A DNA stretch of 64,000 nt from Plantago ovata. Its lineage: Eukaryota > Streptophyta > Magnoliopsida > Lamiales > Plantaginaceae. Both the position numbers and the translations under genes were made by a program. Of the stretch, positions 29,652 through 40,488 are shown piece after piece; the first letter of the stretch is position 1, and every line of letters starts with the position of its first letter. Location of the stretch: contig CM051457.1 of assembly GCA_028274465.1 (NCBI GenBank), positions 66,004,496-66,068,495 of the forward strand, given 5' to 3'. Under the pieces are notes generated by a model. It was not told the origin of the DNA and searched no databases. It saw only the letters and a list, made by a program, of their open reading frames with translations.

Positions 29652-32269
29652 TCAAGTTGTTAGATGCTGATATGATTTACCCCATTCCAGATAGTCAATG
29701 GGTGAGCCCGGTACATGTAGTTCCTAAGAAATTGGGAGTCACGATGGAAGAGAATGAGAAGGGAGAATTGGTACCGATTAGGAAGACCACTGGATGGCGG
29801 ATGTGCATTGACTACAGAAGATTAAATGCCGCCACTAAAAAAGATCACTTCCCTTTACCATTTATAGATGACATGATAAACCGCCTTGCGGGGCGGAAGT
29901 TCTATTGTTTTCTTGATGGTTTATCAGGTTTCTACCAAATTCCGATTGCACCGGAGGATCAGGAGAAGACGACATTCATTTGCCCTTTCGGAACATTTGC
30001 CTATAGGAGGATGCCATTTGGACTATGCAATGCTCCCGCCACTTTTCAAAGGTGCATGCTTTCTGTCTTCTCTGACATGGTAACTAAATTCGTTGAAGTT
30101 TTCATGGATGATTTTTCCCTTTTTGGTGATTCATTTGATGAATGCTTGCAAAGATTAGATCTAGTTTTGAAAAGGTGCATTGAATGCAACTTGACCTTAA
30201 GCTGGGAGAAGAGTCATTATATGGTTAGAGAAGGCATTGTTCTAGGGCATGTAGTTTCTGAAAGAGGTATTGAGGTAGACAAGGCTAAGATAGAAATCAT
30301 TGAAAAACTTCCCCCACCTACTTGCGTGAAAGAATTGCAATCTTTTCTTGGCCATGTAGGTTTTCATAGGAGGTTTATTAAAGATTTTTCGAAAATTGCT
30401 AAACCTCTAAGTAGTTTGCTTGCTAAACATGTGGTTTTCCATTTCTCCAATGAATGCTTAGTTGGTTTTAATACCCTTAAGGAAAAGCTTGTTTCCGCTC
30501 CCATTGTTGTGCCGCCTGACTGGAATCTTCCTTTCGAAATTATGTGTGATGCTTCGAATTTTGCTATGGGTGCTGTTTTATGCCAAAAAGTTGATAAGCA
30601 GTATCGTGTGATCTATTGTGTTAGTAAGACTCTAGACTCCGCACAGGTTAATTATACAACTACTGAAAAGGAGTTTTTAGCTGTTGTCTTTGCTTTACAA
30701 AAGTTTAGGTCTTACTTAATTGGACATCCTGTAAATGTCCATACTGATCATGCTGCCTTGAGACATTTGATAGCTAAGCAAGATTCTAAGCCTAGATTAA
30801 TCCGTTGGGTCCTTTTGCTGCAAGATTTTGATTTGACCATAGTGGATAGAGCTGGTAGGGAGAATTTAGTAGCAGATCATTTATCTAGAATACCTAATAT
30901 TCCTATTGATCCGATACCCATCAATGAAGACCTCCCAGATGAGCACCTAATGAAGGCTAATGAAGATCCTTGCTATGCGGATATTGTAAACTATTTGGCT
31001 ATGAATGTTTGCCCCACTAACTTTTCAGCTTCAGACAAGAGAGCTCTTTCCAAGAAATGCAGGACTTACATATGGGACGATCCACATCTATTCAAGGAAG
31101 GAGCTGATGGGATTCTAAGGAGATGCGTGCCACAAGAAGAACAGCAAAGTGTACTGAGCCATTGCCATGAGCTTAACTGTGGAGGGCACTACAGTGGATT
31201 GAAGACAGCGCGCAAGGTACTGCAGGAAGGATTTTTCTGGCCAACAATATACAAAGATGCTCGAAGTTTTGTGAAGAATTGTGACCCATGTCAACGAGGT
31301 GGCGGTATTGGCAAGAAAGATGAAATGCCCCTTCAAGGGAATCTAGTGGTAGAACCTTTCGATGTATGGGGCATTGATTTTATGGGACCATTTCCAAACA
31401 GTGGAGGCTATGAATACATTCTTGTTGCAGTGGACTATGTGACTAAATGGGTAGAGGCAATTCCTACAAAAACGAATGACGGTGCAGTAGTTATGAAATT
31501 CTTGAAGGAAGTAATATTCTCGAGATTTGGGTGCCCTACGACAATCATCAGCGATGGAGGGTCACACTTCGTCAATAGAACGTTTGCTTCCCTTCTTAAG
31601 AGATACAGTGTCCACCATAGTGTCGCTACACCTTATCACCCGCAAACATTGGGGCAAATCGAAGTCAGCAACCGTCAAATCAAGAAGATCCTGGAGAGAG
31701 TAGTGAATCTTAGTAGAAAGGATTGGGCAGGATTGAATGATGCACTTTGGGCATACAGGACTAGCTACAAGACGGTGATCGGGACCACTTCGTACAGACT
31801 TGTGTATGGAAAAGCATGTCATCTTCCCGTAGAACTAGAACACAAGGCGTATTGGGCCATTAAAACACTCAAGCTTGATATGGGAAAGGCTGGCGAGGAA
31901 CGATTGTTGCAACTAGATGAGTTTGATGAATTACGACTAGGTGCTTATGAGAATGCCAAGATCTACAAGGAACGTACTAAGAAGTATCATGATCGTGGTA
32001 TAGTACGTAAGGAATTGATTCCTGGACAAAAAGCTTTGGTGTTCAATTCTCGCCTTCGACTATTCCCTGGAAAGCTCCGTACTCGTTGGGATGGACCGTA
32101 CGAAATTCTCGAAGTTGCTCCCCATGGAGCTGTTAAACTCTTCGATCCAAAGACGGGCAATACCTTCAAGGTGAATGGCCAGCGAGTGAAGCCGTACTTC
32201 GAAATATCTAGTGATCAAAGGGAGGTTGATCACCTTGAGCTTACCCTTACCGCCTCCACTAAAGGTTAG
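29648..32269 (+). CDS. pol: A1 pol: reverse transcriptase, RNase H and integrase (873-codon open frame)
   Basis: Open without interruption. [51 protein letters not shown] and catalytic FMDDFS near residue 154. RNase [27 protein letters not shown] and [12 protein letters not shown]. Integrase: zinc part with H-x-L-N-C-G-G-H and CDPCQ, core D577 (GIDFMGPF), D636 (SDGGSHF) and E672 (QIEVSNRQI) with 35 residues between the last two. The C-terminal part ([20 protein letters not shown]) is the usual gypsy integrase end. All catalytic residues are present. The ATG is probably not a true start; the frame should be fused upstream. It could act in trans only if translated. Confidence 0.9.
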   Translation: MIKLLDADMIYPIPDSQWVSPVHVVPKKLGVTMEENEKGELVPIRKTTGWRMCIDYRRLNAATKKDHFPLPFIDDMINRLAGRKFYCFLDGLSGFYQIPIAPEDQEKTTFICPFGTFAYRRMPFGLCNAPATFQRCMLSVFSDMVTKFVEVFMDDFSLFGDSFDECLQRLDLVLKRCIECNLTLSWEKSHYMVREGIVLGHVVSERGIEVDKAKIEIIEKLPPPTCVKELQSFLGHVGFHRRFIKDFSKIAKPLSSLLAKHVVFHFSNECLVGFNTLKEKLVSAPIVVPPDWNLPFEIMCDASNFAMGAVLCQKVDKQYRVIYCVSKTLDSAQVNYTTTEKEFLAVVFALQKFRSYLIGHPVNVHTDHAALRHLIAKQDSKPRLIRWVLLLQDFDLTIVDRAGRENLVADHLSRIPNIPIDPIPINEDLPDEHLMKANEDPCYADIVNYLAMNVCPTNFSASDKRALSKKCRTYIWDDPHLFKEGADGILRRCVPQEEQQSVLSHCHELNCGGHYSGLKTARKVLQEGFFWPTIYKDARSFVKNCDPCQRGGGIGKKDEMPLQGNLVVEPFDVWGIDFMGPFPNSGGYEYILVAVDYVTKWVEAIPTKTNDGAVVMKFLKEVIFSRFGCPTTIISDGGSHFVNRTFASLLKRYSVHHSVATPYHPQTLGQIEVSNRQIKKILERVVNLSRKDWAGLNDALWAYRTSYKTVIGTTSYRLVYGKACHLPVELEHKAYWAIKTLKLDMGKAGEERLLQLDEFDELRLGAYENAKIYKERTKKYHDRGIVRKELIPGQKALVFNSRLRLFPGKLRTRWDGPYEILEVAPHGAVKLFDPKTGNTFKVNGQRVKPYFEISSDQREVDHLELTLTASTKG

Positions 32270-33764
32270 TGTGTTTTGTTTTGTTTTCTCACGAGTTTGA
32301 TTGAGTATTATAGGTAACTTATACAAGCATTAGCTCTCACCTTGGATCCACTTTCGGCGTTCGGGACGAGCGACGACGTTCAGGTTTGGGGAGGAGGTTA
32401 TCGCTGATTTTTTTTGCATTTGCACGTTTACTGCTTTCTTAGATTTTTAGGTTGCATTTCACTACACTCATCCTAGGATAGTCTTGCATGTTTTATATGG
32501 AGTTTATTGCCGAATTTTTTGAACTTTTTTATTGGGTAGATCAGCTAGCTATGCCTTTAATCGTATGCTTCATCTCTATGAATTTGTTTGAGGTTTTTCT
32601 CGCTTGGCTTGTCACATTTATGTATTGCACTTAGTTAAGCTTGGTAGTCTCGACATCACTTAGTGGTGTTTTCTCTACTGCGGTTCACGAAGGCCTTTAT
32701 AATAGGATGATGCATGTTAGGGTCTTATGGTTGTTTTCCCGAGTAATTATGTACCTAAGAGGCAACAAGTCTTCACCGTGCTTTGAGATTGCTAAATGCC
32801 TAGGAAGGAGGTAGTGTAATCCTTTGTTTATAACCTATTCTTCCGAATAGGTTTGGGGAGGGGGTTACACCATCATTAGACTTGTTTCTGTTTTTCATTT
32901 TCGTATCGTGAGTTTATTTTTCCTTTTTCCGTAAATTTTGTGCTCCAACCTATTCTTTCGAATAGGTTTGGGGAAGTCGTGTGAGTCTTTTTTGTTTCTC
33001 TTTTTGTTATGCTACTGCTGGCTAGAAAAAAATCGAAAAAAAAAAGGAAAAAGAAAAATTCCAGAAAAAAGAGAAAAAGAAAAAAAGAGAGAATCTGGAA
33101 AGAAAAAAAGAAAAAAAGAAAAGACCCCAAAAAAGCAAAGAAGGGTCCAAAAAAAGAAAGCCAAATAGCAGTTTAGCAAAGTGTTGAGTCTTTTCCATTT
33201 TTGTGATGTTCGTAATCGTGTTTTTTTTTTTTTTTTTTTGTCTTGAGTGTCATCTGTTCTAGACCACCCTCGTCCTGCCATTCAGGAAGTGGTGAATTGT
33301 TTAAAGACTTTACTTGAGAGATGGATAGAATAGGGGAGTGTTATCTTTTATAGGGAACCCTCCTTCGTTTGATGAGAGCCAGTACTGGTTCGACCTCTTT
33401 TGAGGAAAAGTCTTAACATGATGGAACAGCAGTAAGTCCTCAGTTTCATAGGCACGGGGCAACCATTCGTATCTTAGCATGCATCATTACGTCGTCACTG
33501 ACTAGGTCCAGGTAGAGAATGTTACGAGAGACTATCTTGTCTTGACATAAGTGCTTATGTGGATGTGTATAAGTCAATCGAGGTATTCTTCAACCTATAT
33601 TCATGTTTTGATTCATATGGTTTTTGTTCTTATGTTATTTGATAGATTCAGTAGATTAGTTCATTTTATTTGGCATGAAACTCCATTATTGTGTCTTGCA
33701 TGTTTTTTGTATTAGAGTCTAGCTTAGTTGCTTGAGGACAAGCAAATGTTCGGTTTGGGGAGTT
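32270..33764 (+). other. 3' non-coding region of A1
   Basis: No ORF of note. It is shared with D (60900-62266) and, inverted, with C (46518-47700). It holds two CCTATTC/GAATAGG hairpins each followed by TTTGGGGA (32834-32860, 32949-32972), another GGTTTGGGGAGG at 32383-32394, an A/G-rich simple tract (33025-33165), a T-run (about 33222-33240) and the terminal polypurine tract GGTTTGGGGAG at 33752-33762. Confidence 0.75.
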
Positions 33765-35017
33765 TGATGAATGTGTATTTTACACATTCATTCGAGTCTT
33801 TTTCACCTATTTTAGCTATCCTCTATGTTAATTTAGCTATATTTTAGTACATTTTATTAGAATAGTGTCACGTTTCCCTTTAGATTTTATTTTACAGGTT
33901 TTGGTTGAAATTCGGGGATTTCTGGGCAAATATATTGAAGCTGACAAGGAATTGGTGTTCCAGAAGCCTATTTGGAGTATCTGAAGGTTTCCGGATAGGA
34001 TTTGGAGTCTAGGGGTCGAATCTGGAGGTTAGAAGGCCATTAGAAGTCTAAAACCGAGTCTGAAAAGGTGAAGAAATCCAAATCCACGTCAAAAAACGCG
34101 GAATTCCGCGAAAAAGCCGGGGGGCGTACCGCCCCAGAGATATTTCGGGGCCTATATATAGAGCTCAGTTTTTCTCCGAAAATCATATCTTTCCAAGCCT
34201 ACTTTCTCACCTCTCTCTATAGTTTTAGGTAGGAACTTCCCGGGGCCTGTCCTGGGAGTTCCCTAGCTTAGGGGATACTTTTTCATAGCAGTTTGGAGCT
34301 CGTAGGACCGCAATCATCCGGAGATTGACAACCTTCGGTAACTTTATATCTTACAAGTTTTATTCTACTTATTTTATATTCTTTCAACATGTTTTCTTCT
34401 ATGATATCTGTTGATTGCATGCCTATTATGAGTAGCTAAACTTATCGTTGGTGGTAGTATGTGAATTCCTAGCGAGGGAAGATAATCATGCTAATGGCTA
34501 TATCGCGCATTATACTCCGTGTCATTGCTTTATTTCGTTGATCAGTTGTAACCAAAATTCTCGTATGTTGTATTGATCATTATGCACAATTGGACACTAG
34601 TCGACCATCAGACCAATTATTTTCGTAGTGTTGAATAATTACGGAACACATTAGGACAATCGTGATTGACTAGTCAGACCAGATTATCTTCGTAGTGCTT
34701 AATACTTGCAACAGGACACTAGATTGATTCAAAGATCTCTATGCAAGACCGAGGAATTTATGCATGATTATCGACCCATTATGCTATGAAGGACAATACT
34801 ATCACCAATCTCCATTATCTGCTAAAAAACCCCTATTGCTATCTGTCTGCTGTTTTATATTCTCTTGTTAAATAGATAAAGCAAGTTATAGTCCTGAGAG
34901 AACGACACTCGAGTCATTCTGCTACTACACTACGGTTTTCGTTGTAGTTGTGGATTGCCTTTGGCTAAATAACAAATTTATTTGCTGAATTGGAATCCGA
35001 CAAATTCCCGTTCATCA
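33765..35017 (+). repeat. 3' LTR of A1 (1253 bp)
   Basis: It runs from TGATGAATGTG after the polypurine tract to GTTCATCA. It is closely similar to the LTRs of C and D in the first 150 bp (TTTTCACCTATTTTAGCTATCC) and in the last part (CAACCTTCGGTAAC, GTAGCTAAAC). It carries a perfect 14-bp palindrome (34097-34110), a GGGGCG/CGCCCC-type hairpin (34121-34135) and a TATA box at 34153. Confidence 0.9.
34153..34160 (+). promoter_or_regulatory. TATA box of the A1 LTR
   Basis: TATATATA about 20 bp after the GC-rich hairpin, in the same arrangement as in the D LTRs (55753 and about 62704). Confidence 0.55.
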
Positions 35018-36640
35018 GACACTCCCATCGATGTATACTCTACACCGAAGTGTCTATGGGAACCGGTAAGTTGTCGAAGTGATGCCAGTCGTCCTTTGGA
35101 CTTACATGACTATATCATCACATTTGTTGCCCCATATCCTTGGTGGACCCGTCGATGTCAGCTCTGAATAAGCAATTGATCTAAGACACGATCCAGGATT
35201 ATGGCTACATACAAATGGGAATGATAAGTGTTTCTGTGAAGGATTCATCTCTCATGTGTAGCACAGGAGAGCACTGCTCATATTCGTTCATAATTGTGAT
35301 TGGTAAAACCGCTGGCCAGCGTATCAATATTATTATGATGGTCATAATAGATATTGGATTCACCATGCAACTCACTGAAGACGCCCGTGGATGTATTATT
35401 GGGATAGACACTTCATCGATCCTAGATGCATTCGAGTCATTCAGATGAAGGGACGCTACCATCGCCGCGTTGAGCGCAACAGACTTCGCAACGAAAGGGT
35501 TTGCTTTGAGAAACCTCTCAAACGTCCTCATGTATTAATATTGCAAATGGAACCGTCTAGGAATTCCATTTTGCCTAGTCTATGACTTGCTTAATACAAT
35601 GAGGCCCTATGGGTCACACTATGTGGTAGCTTATCCGAATATCCTTGAAGATGGAATCGCAATTAATTTGGAATTAATTGTGACTGATGGATTATAATTG
35701 ATTTGGAATTAATTATAATATTTGTGGCTCAATTAATGATTTGGAATTATTAATTGAACTGGCTAATTAATTGTATTTTATGTAAATACAATTAAAGATT
35801 ATATTTTAGAAATATAATAGAGGTTTGATTTAAAACGATATGTTAATTTAGAATTAATATATGCACATGGGCAAAATCTACTTGGAGTTTGAATTGCCTT
35901 AGAACTATAAGTGTGTCCCAAAATCGGGACCCACCTATTACCCTTGGGAGCGCGCGCGCACGCAGATTGTATAGGGGAAGGAGTTTGACTCCTTCCTCTA
36001 TTAGAAGTCCAAGGGATAAGTTAGATTTTCCTGATTGAGTTTTAATTTGATTGGGAATGAATCTAGACTTGAAATTGGTTTCCTAGTGCGATAAGAATTA
36101 GATTCTTATTCATTTATGAAGTCTAATTGCTTATGCTTTAGGCTTCTATTGACTACTATATAAGTAAGTCATTAGAGAGCTTTTTCAGTATTCTGAAGTA
36201 TCAAATTCTTAGAGAATTATTCTACCTTTCTTAGAGAAAACAAAAGCTCTCCCCCTACCTCACTTAAGCCACGCGCGCGCCACCTACCGGAGGAATCGCC
36301 GCCCCATCTTCTTGGACACACAAAGAATATCCTAGCATTCTTTCCGATAAGTTGTTCATCCGTGGATACCAAGGTTGAGGTTCAAGGAGCTGGAAACTAA
36401 CTTTTATTGTCTTGCAAATAATCAAAGTATTGCAGATATCTTCGACTTCGAGGAAGGAGAAGATACACCGGATTATAACGAAGACTTGGAAGCTGTGCTT
36501 GCTTTTGGAATATTGTAAGTCTTCTAATTGACGTGGTTAAATATATACGACATATACATAATCAATTAACCTGTATGTTAAGAAATTTTTTGAAATTCCG
36601 CTGCGTACCCTAGGGGTAACTCTGACCGTATTTTCTTATA
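35018..36640 (+). repeat. 5' LTR of B, left part missing
   Basis: It aligns with 44282-45894 of the 3' LTR. It ends TTTTCTTATA where the 3' copy has TTTTCTTACA, so the terminal CA is mutated to TA. A TATA box (TATATAAG) lies at 36157-36164. AATTAATT-rich direct repeats occupy 35650-35780. Confidence 0.9.
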
Positions 36641-36641
36641 G

Positions 36642-36654
36642 TGGTATCAGAGCC
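36642..36654 (+). other. primer binding site of B
   Basis: TGGTATCAGAGCC one base after the LTR, matching the 3' end of initiator methionine tRNA. Confidence 0.88.
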
Positions 36655-36984
36655 AGGTTAATTCATTACGTATATATGTTGTATGATTTTGTAGTTTATG
36701 TGGATGCAATTGATTCTATGATTAATTCGATTTTCAAAAGTTTTGTTTTTTATATAAATTTAGAATTTATATTTTTTTAAAAAAAAAAAAGTTTAATATA
36801 TATATATCGACCGGCCGCCTGCGCGACGCAGGCGCCCGCGACGCAGGCGCCCGGGTTGGTCCCGTATTTTAATATATATATATATTTTTTCGGGTTGGAC
36901 CCAAAATCGGATATAAAAAAATTTTGAGGATTGAATTTTATATTTGGAATATAAATATGATTTAATTGTTCAAAACCTCTTCAT
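36655..36984 (+). other. leader of B, first part, with GC-rich repeat
   Basis: AT-rich DNA with a sharply GC-rich island at 36808-36855. The island has arms GCCTGCG and CGCAGGC around CGA (36817-36833) and a direct repeat of GCGACGCAGGCGCCCG. TATATA runs flank both sides. Confidence 0.6.
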
Positions 36985-36990
36985 GAACAG

Positions 36991-37409
36991 AGAAGAAAAC
37001 CCAAGTGTAGTTCTTGTGGTAATAGGGGCCATAACTGCAGAAACTGCCCTACTTCGGTTTGTAGCATAGTCTTCTATACTCTTGTTATTTCTGTAATTTG
37101 TTATTTCAATTCTGATTAGTATACTATACTGTGGCAGAAAAAAGGTAAGTCAAGTGCTAAGAGAACTAGTGGAGAAGCTAAGAAACCAACAACAACTAAA
37201 GCTCCAACTGTAAGTGTTGCTTTGCTACTTCTTCATATGTTAAATTCATTTGTTACTGGTGCTTTGATTCCTAATTGTTTGTTTGGGAAATGCTTATATG
37301 GTAGGGTTATGCTGCTCAGAAACTTTGTAAGAGAAAGAGGACTGATGGAGCTTCAACAAGCAAGGCAGCTGGCAGCTCCAAGAAAAGGCAACAGAAGGCC
37401 AAGAAATAG
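36991..37409 (+). pseudogene. MULE-2 transposase C-terminus (three exons)
   Basis: Exon a (36991-37056) encodes RRKPKCSSCGNRGHNCRNCP with a full C-x2-C-x4-H-x4-C zinc knuckle. Intron 37057-37137 (GTTTGT...TGTGGCAG). Exon b (37138-37209) is Lys-rich (KKGKSSAKRTSGEAKKP). Intron 37210-37304 (GTAAGT...TGGTAG). Exon c (37305-37409) is basic (KLCKRKRTDG, SKKRQQKAKK) and ends TAG. All exons are multiples of three and keep one frame. A terminal CCHC knuckle with a basic tail is the usual end of plant MuDR-type transposases. The catalytic part is absent. Confidence 0.65.
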
Positions 37410-37669
37410 GGGAAAAACTGTTCTTTTTTTTGTTTTGGGCAAACACCACTTTTCATTGAATTCTGCTGCTTCCTTTGTTACATGATGATACTGTAATTGT
37501 CTTTTGTTGAGGATGAAACTACGGTCATTCTCCTTTTGTTTTGAAGTAGATTAAACTGCTATGATGTTTAAGTTGTGAAATTGTGGTGATATTTGATGCA
37601 GCAAACATTGTCATTTAATCAACATTTGGAATAGCTTCAACAAGACTCTTTATTTACATTGCACTATGA

Positions 37670-38092
37670 TTACTTCACTGATTGAAATATTTGAACAACA
37701 AAGTACATAACCAGTAGCAGTAAATTTAGGCAAATTAGTGGCCTAATTAGACTATATTTGTCTTGAACATTTCTTGGCCTCCTTTGTTTCCCCTTTTTTG
37801 CTTCCTCTGGATCACTTCTTGCTTCCTCTGGTTCACTTCATTGCACATGAACAATCTCTTCTCTTTGTTGCGCGCGCTGTGGGTTGTTGTTTGTGGGAGA
37901 AAATTCCCACAAAACCTCAGGATGTATAATCTCCCCACGTCGTGAAGGTGCTTCTTGATCATTCGCCCATTCCGACCATCCGTGGGATGGACAATTCCAA
38001 CTCAATCTTCCTTCGCTTGACACGGAAAGTATCGTACGCTTTCGACATTGAGACCTCTTGCAAACAGGCCGGAGAACACTTGAAGAACTCAT
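37670..38092 (-). pseudogene. GRF-like zinc-finger protein with membrane tail (MULE-2), broken
   Basis: The start at 38092 (MSSSSVLRPVCK) matches the MULE-1 copy. The Cys-rich block has C-x4-C spacing (CKRSQC) and GRLSWNCPSHGWSEW, and RRGEIIHPEV keeps the frame that MULE-1 lost. A TGA at 37838 stops this frame after 85 codons. Beyond it the minus strand still encodes DKYSLIRPLICLNLLLL and MYFVVQI, equivalent to the MULE-1 membrane tail, ending at TAA 37670-37672. So both copies descend from one gene with an N-terminal zinc finger, Gln/Glu-rich middle and C-terminal membrane helix. It is convergent with the transposase. Confidence 0.6.
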
Positions 38093-38509
38093 TTTCAAGC
38101 CTAGTAAAACACCTAGCAGAGTGGAATTGATGGAAGTATGAAAAAGTGAAAACAAATGAAGTTTTCAGGTCTTTAAATAGGGCCAAATTCAACTCCAACG
38201 GCTATATTTTGAATCACAACGGCTAACTCGGAATTACACTTAACCCCCAAATAGATGCAATTCAATTACATCCAGGTCCATCACGTGTCTGGCACGTGTT
38301 AAACCAAGCTGTTTGGGTGAGAGAATAATCAAACTTTCCGGCAGGGGTGTTTTTGTCCTTTCCACGATTTAATTCGCCGAAAGTCAAGATCGTGGACCTG
38401 AATGTAATTAAAATACATGTACTTGGAGGCTGGATGTAATTGATCTACTAACGGTCCCTCAGATGTAATTGGGACATCTAACAGGGGGTCCAGATGTAAT
38501 TTGCCCTTG

Positions 38510-39607
38510 TTTTTAACTAGAGGGGTTAAATTTAATTAGTATAAATTTAAAGGGCTTATTTGTAATTTATCAATTTATTGTTTATTGAAAATTAGTCCTC
38601 GTACTTTTGAATTTTAGATTTAACACCTCCAAGGTTTCGAAAATTACAATTAAGTCCTTCGGGTTTTCGAAAATTGCTACCTGGTCCATAGAATTTTCGA
38701 TTTTTCAATCTAGTCCAAATTTCAATTTTTTCATAGAGATTATAAGTATGGGATTATAATTTTCATAATGAAATTATGAAGTCATTTGGCATCCACATAG
38801 GCTACTACTTGTTTGTTTGCTCGATATGCTATTGTTTGACAATGCACGTTTAAATACCATGTATTTTACTTTCCGTTCGACCGCTATGCATGCGAGGGTA
38901 GGCGGCGCCCTCTTATTTGTCGGACCGCATATGTTATGTATGGGTAGACGGCTCCCATTATGTGCTTGACCGCGTTTAGAACTAGAATGGATAGGCGGTA
39001 TCCATTACGTGTAGACCGCTCATGCATGATGGGTAGGCGGCGCCCTTATTTGTTTGTAGATGACTGATAACAACCCTCAAGCTACAAGCCCCAACCAATA
39101 TAAGTGCAGAAATATATATAGTATGTATTTCTGAGATGCTTTCCATGGGGTGCTTTAATTCTGAACTTTCATTGCGTTTTACTGTATTGGCGACCTCGTC
39201 TTACAAACTCGCAGTGATCGTCAGATTAGAGTAAGCCTGTGGTTATAACTTACTACATATTGTATCTAGCGACCTCGATAGGTGCAATATGTAGAGCATC
39301 AGGTTAAATTAGATTTAACACCCAAGAGTTGCGTGACACAATTGGATAGTCCTACCGGTCATATTATGCTATGCGACCAGCCCCCGTTGGAGTATAGCAT
39401 AGTATGGATTTGGATCTTGGCGACTACGGTAACTTGTTGGACATTACCCGTATGTTTGTTTTGGAGGCAAGCATATGTGAAAATAGTGGGAACTAAAAAG
39501 CTAAAGGACCTTGTTGTTTAGTTATGTTGACTGTGTATTTAGAAATAATATTTCAATAGTTGATTTATTATTTTCGTTCTATATTATTTCTCCTTAGGAA
39601 ATTAGAC
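38510..39607 (+). other. leader of B, second part
   Basis: Non-coding DNA between MULE-2 and gag. 38570-38740 is AT-rich with repeated TTTCGAAAATT words. 38879-39058 holds a tandem repeat (see separate entry). No ORF continues into gag. Confidence 0.6.
38879..39058 (+). repeat. tandem repeat, four units of 44-46 bp
   Basis: Units start with GACCGC at 38879, 38923, 38968 and 39014. Each contains a GGGTAGGCGGCGCCC-type core (variants GGGTAGACGGCTCCC and GGATAGGCGGTATCC) in which the outer bases still pair with each other. The region lies in the element leader, where packaging or dimerisation signals are usually found. Confidence 0.7.
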
Positions 39608-40488
39608 ATGGCGAGTATCTCGCTCCGTGCTGTCTTAGAGAAGCAAATTTTGACCGGACCAAACTTCCTAGATTAGATCAGGAATATACGTTTGGTGCTG
39701 AGGTACGAAAAGATTGAGTACGTTTTGGACGAGGTCATTCCCGTGTGCCCCGAAAATCAGACTGCCGATCAGGTTGCTGCTTGGAATCAAGCCAACAAGG
39801 CAAAGTCTGATAAGCATCTTGAGGATGCTAGATCCGCGCAGTGTATTATGCTGGCGGCAATGAGCAATGAGCTGCAGAGGCAACATGAAAGCATGTTGCT
39901 GAATGAGATGCTGAAGCATCTTGAGTCGCTCTTTAAGACGACAGCTAGAAGTGTTGAATTGATTTGATCAAAGAGATACACAGATGCAAGCTCAATGAAG
40001 GAGGGAACATGTCTGAACATGTTCTCAAAATGATTGGTCTCTTTGAAAAGCTTGCCGATGCTGGTGTTAAGCTAGAGAATAAGATCATGGTGATCTTTGT
40101 CCTTCAATCATTGCCGAGTTCGTATTCGCAGTTCATCATTAACTACATGATGAATGCGAAGGACGTAACACTGCCCGAACTCCATAATCTGCTAAAGACA
40201 TATGATCAAACTCTTCCTAAGAAGGAAAAGTCGATCATGTTTGTTGGGCAACCGTCTAACCCAAACCCGAGAAACAAAGGTGCTAAGGGTAAGGGAAACT
40301 CGGGAGCCAAGGCTAACACTTCGAGTGATAAGCCTAAGCGTCTGAACCAGAAAAGGAAGTTCAAGAGAAGCGGAACGGTACGCACAGATGAATGTCTTTT
40401 CTGTAAACAGAAAGGACATTGGAAGAAAGATTTCCCTAAGCTAAGAAGCCACCGGCTTCTAGCTCAGGTATGTTTGTTATTGAAATGA
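39608..40488 (+). pseudogene. gag: B gag
   Basis: It starts MASISLRAVLEKQILTGPNF. A TAG at 39674-39676 replaces a Trp codon conserved in copia gag (NFLD-W). The frame continues as LRYEKIEYVLDEVIP (39692-39967) and, after another shift, VLKMIGLFEKLADAGVKL and VIFVLQSLPSSYSQFI to 40488. The zinc knuckle reads CLFCKQKGHWKKDF: the last Cys is replaced by Phe, so metal binding should fail. Confidence 0.82.

Larger units (their letters stand above)
27259..35017 (+). mobile_element. A1: Athila-like Ty3/gypsy element, 5' part missing
   Basis: Contents are gag (from inside the gene), protease, RT, RNase H, integrase, a 1.5-kb 3' region and an LTR with TGATGAA...TTCATCA ends. The motif FMDDFS in RT and DLGAS in protease are typical of the Athila group. 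The SIRE-1 insertion splits it within gag; the 5' LTR, leader and gag start should be on the far side of SIRE-1 but fall at the N gap. It is inserted in the 5' LTR of copia element B; the following GACAC (35018-35022) would be one target duplication. Confidence 0.88.
36985..38509. mobile_element. MULE-2: Mutator-like transposon fragment
   Basis: The right end (to ATTTGCCCTTG at 38509) is the inverted counterpart of the MULE-1 left end. Inside are the last three exons of a MULE transposase on the plus strand and a convergent GRF-like gene on the minus strand. The left boundary at about 36985 is where transposase coding begins; the rest of the element and its left terminal repeat are missing, so a deletion joined it to the leader of B. 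Boundary uncertain by tens of bases. Confidence 0.65.

Noticed and set aside
32876..33281. Phe/Ser-rich or Lys-rich ORFs in the A1 3' region
   Set aside because: They are translations of an A/G-rich simple tract shared by all Athila-type copies here; no coding constraint visible.
35205..35531. 108-codon antisense ORF in the B 5' LTR, also present in the 3' LTR (44469-44795)
   Set aside because: The two LTRs were identical at insertion, so shared openness is expected. About eight codons differ and most change the amino acid, which does not suggest selection. No known domain.
35391..35585. Basic 64-codon sense ORF in the B LTR, repeated at 44655
   Set aside because: Same reason as the antisense frame; no start context, no domain, and it overlaps the antisense frame.
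38879..39058. CRISPR-like array
   Set aside because: Unit length superficially fits, but units are contiguous degenerate tandem repeats without unique spacers, in a plant retrotransposon leader.
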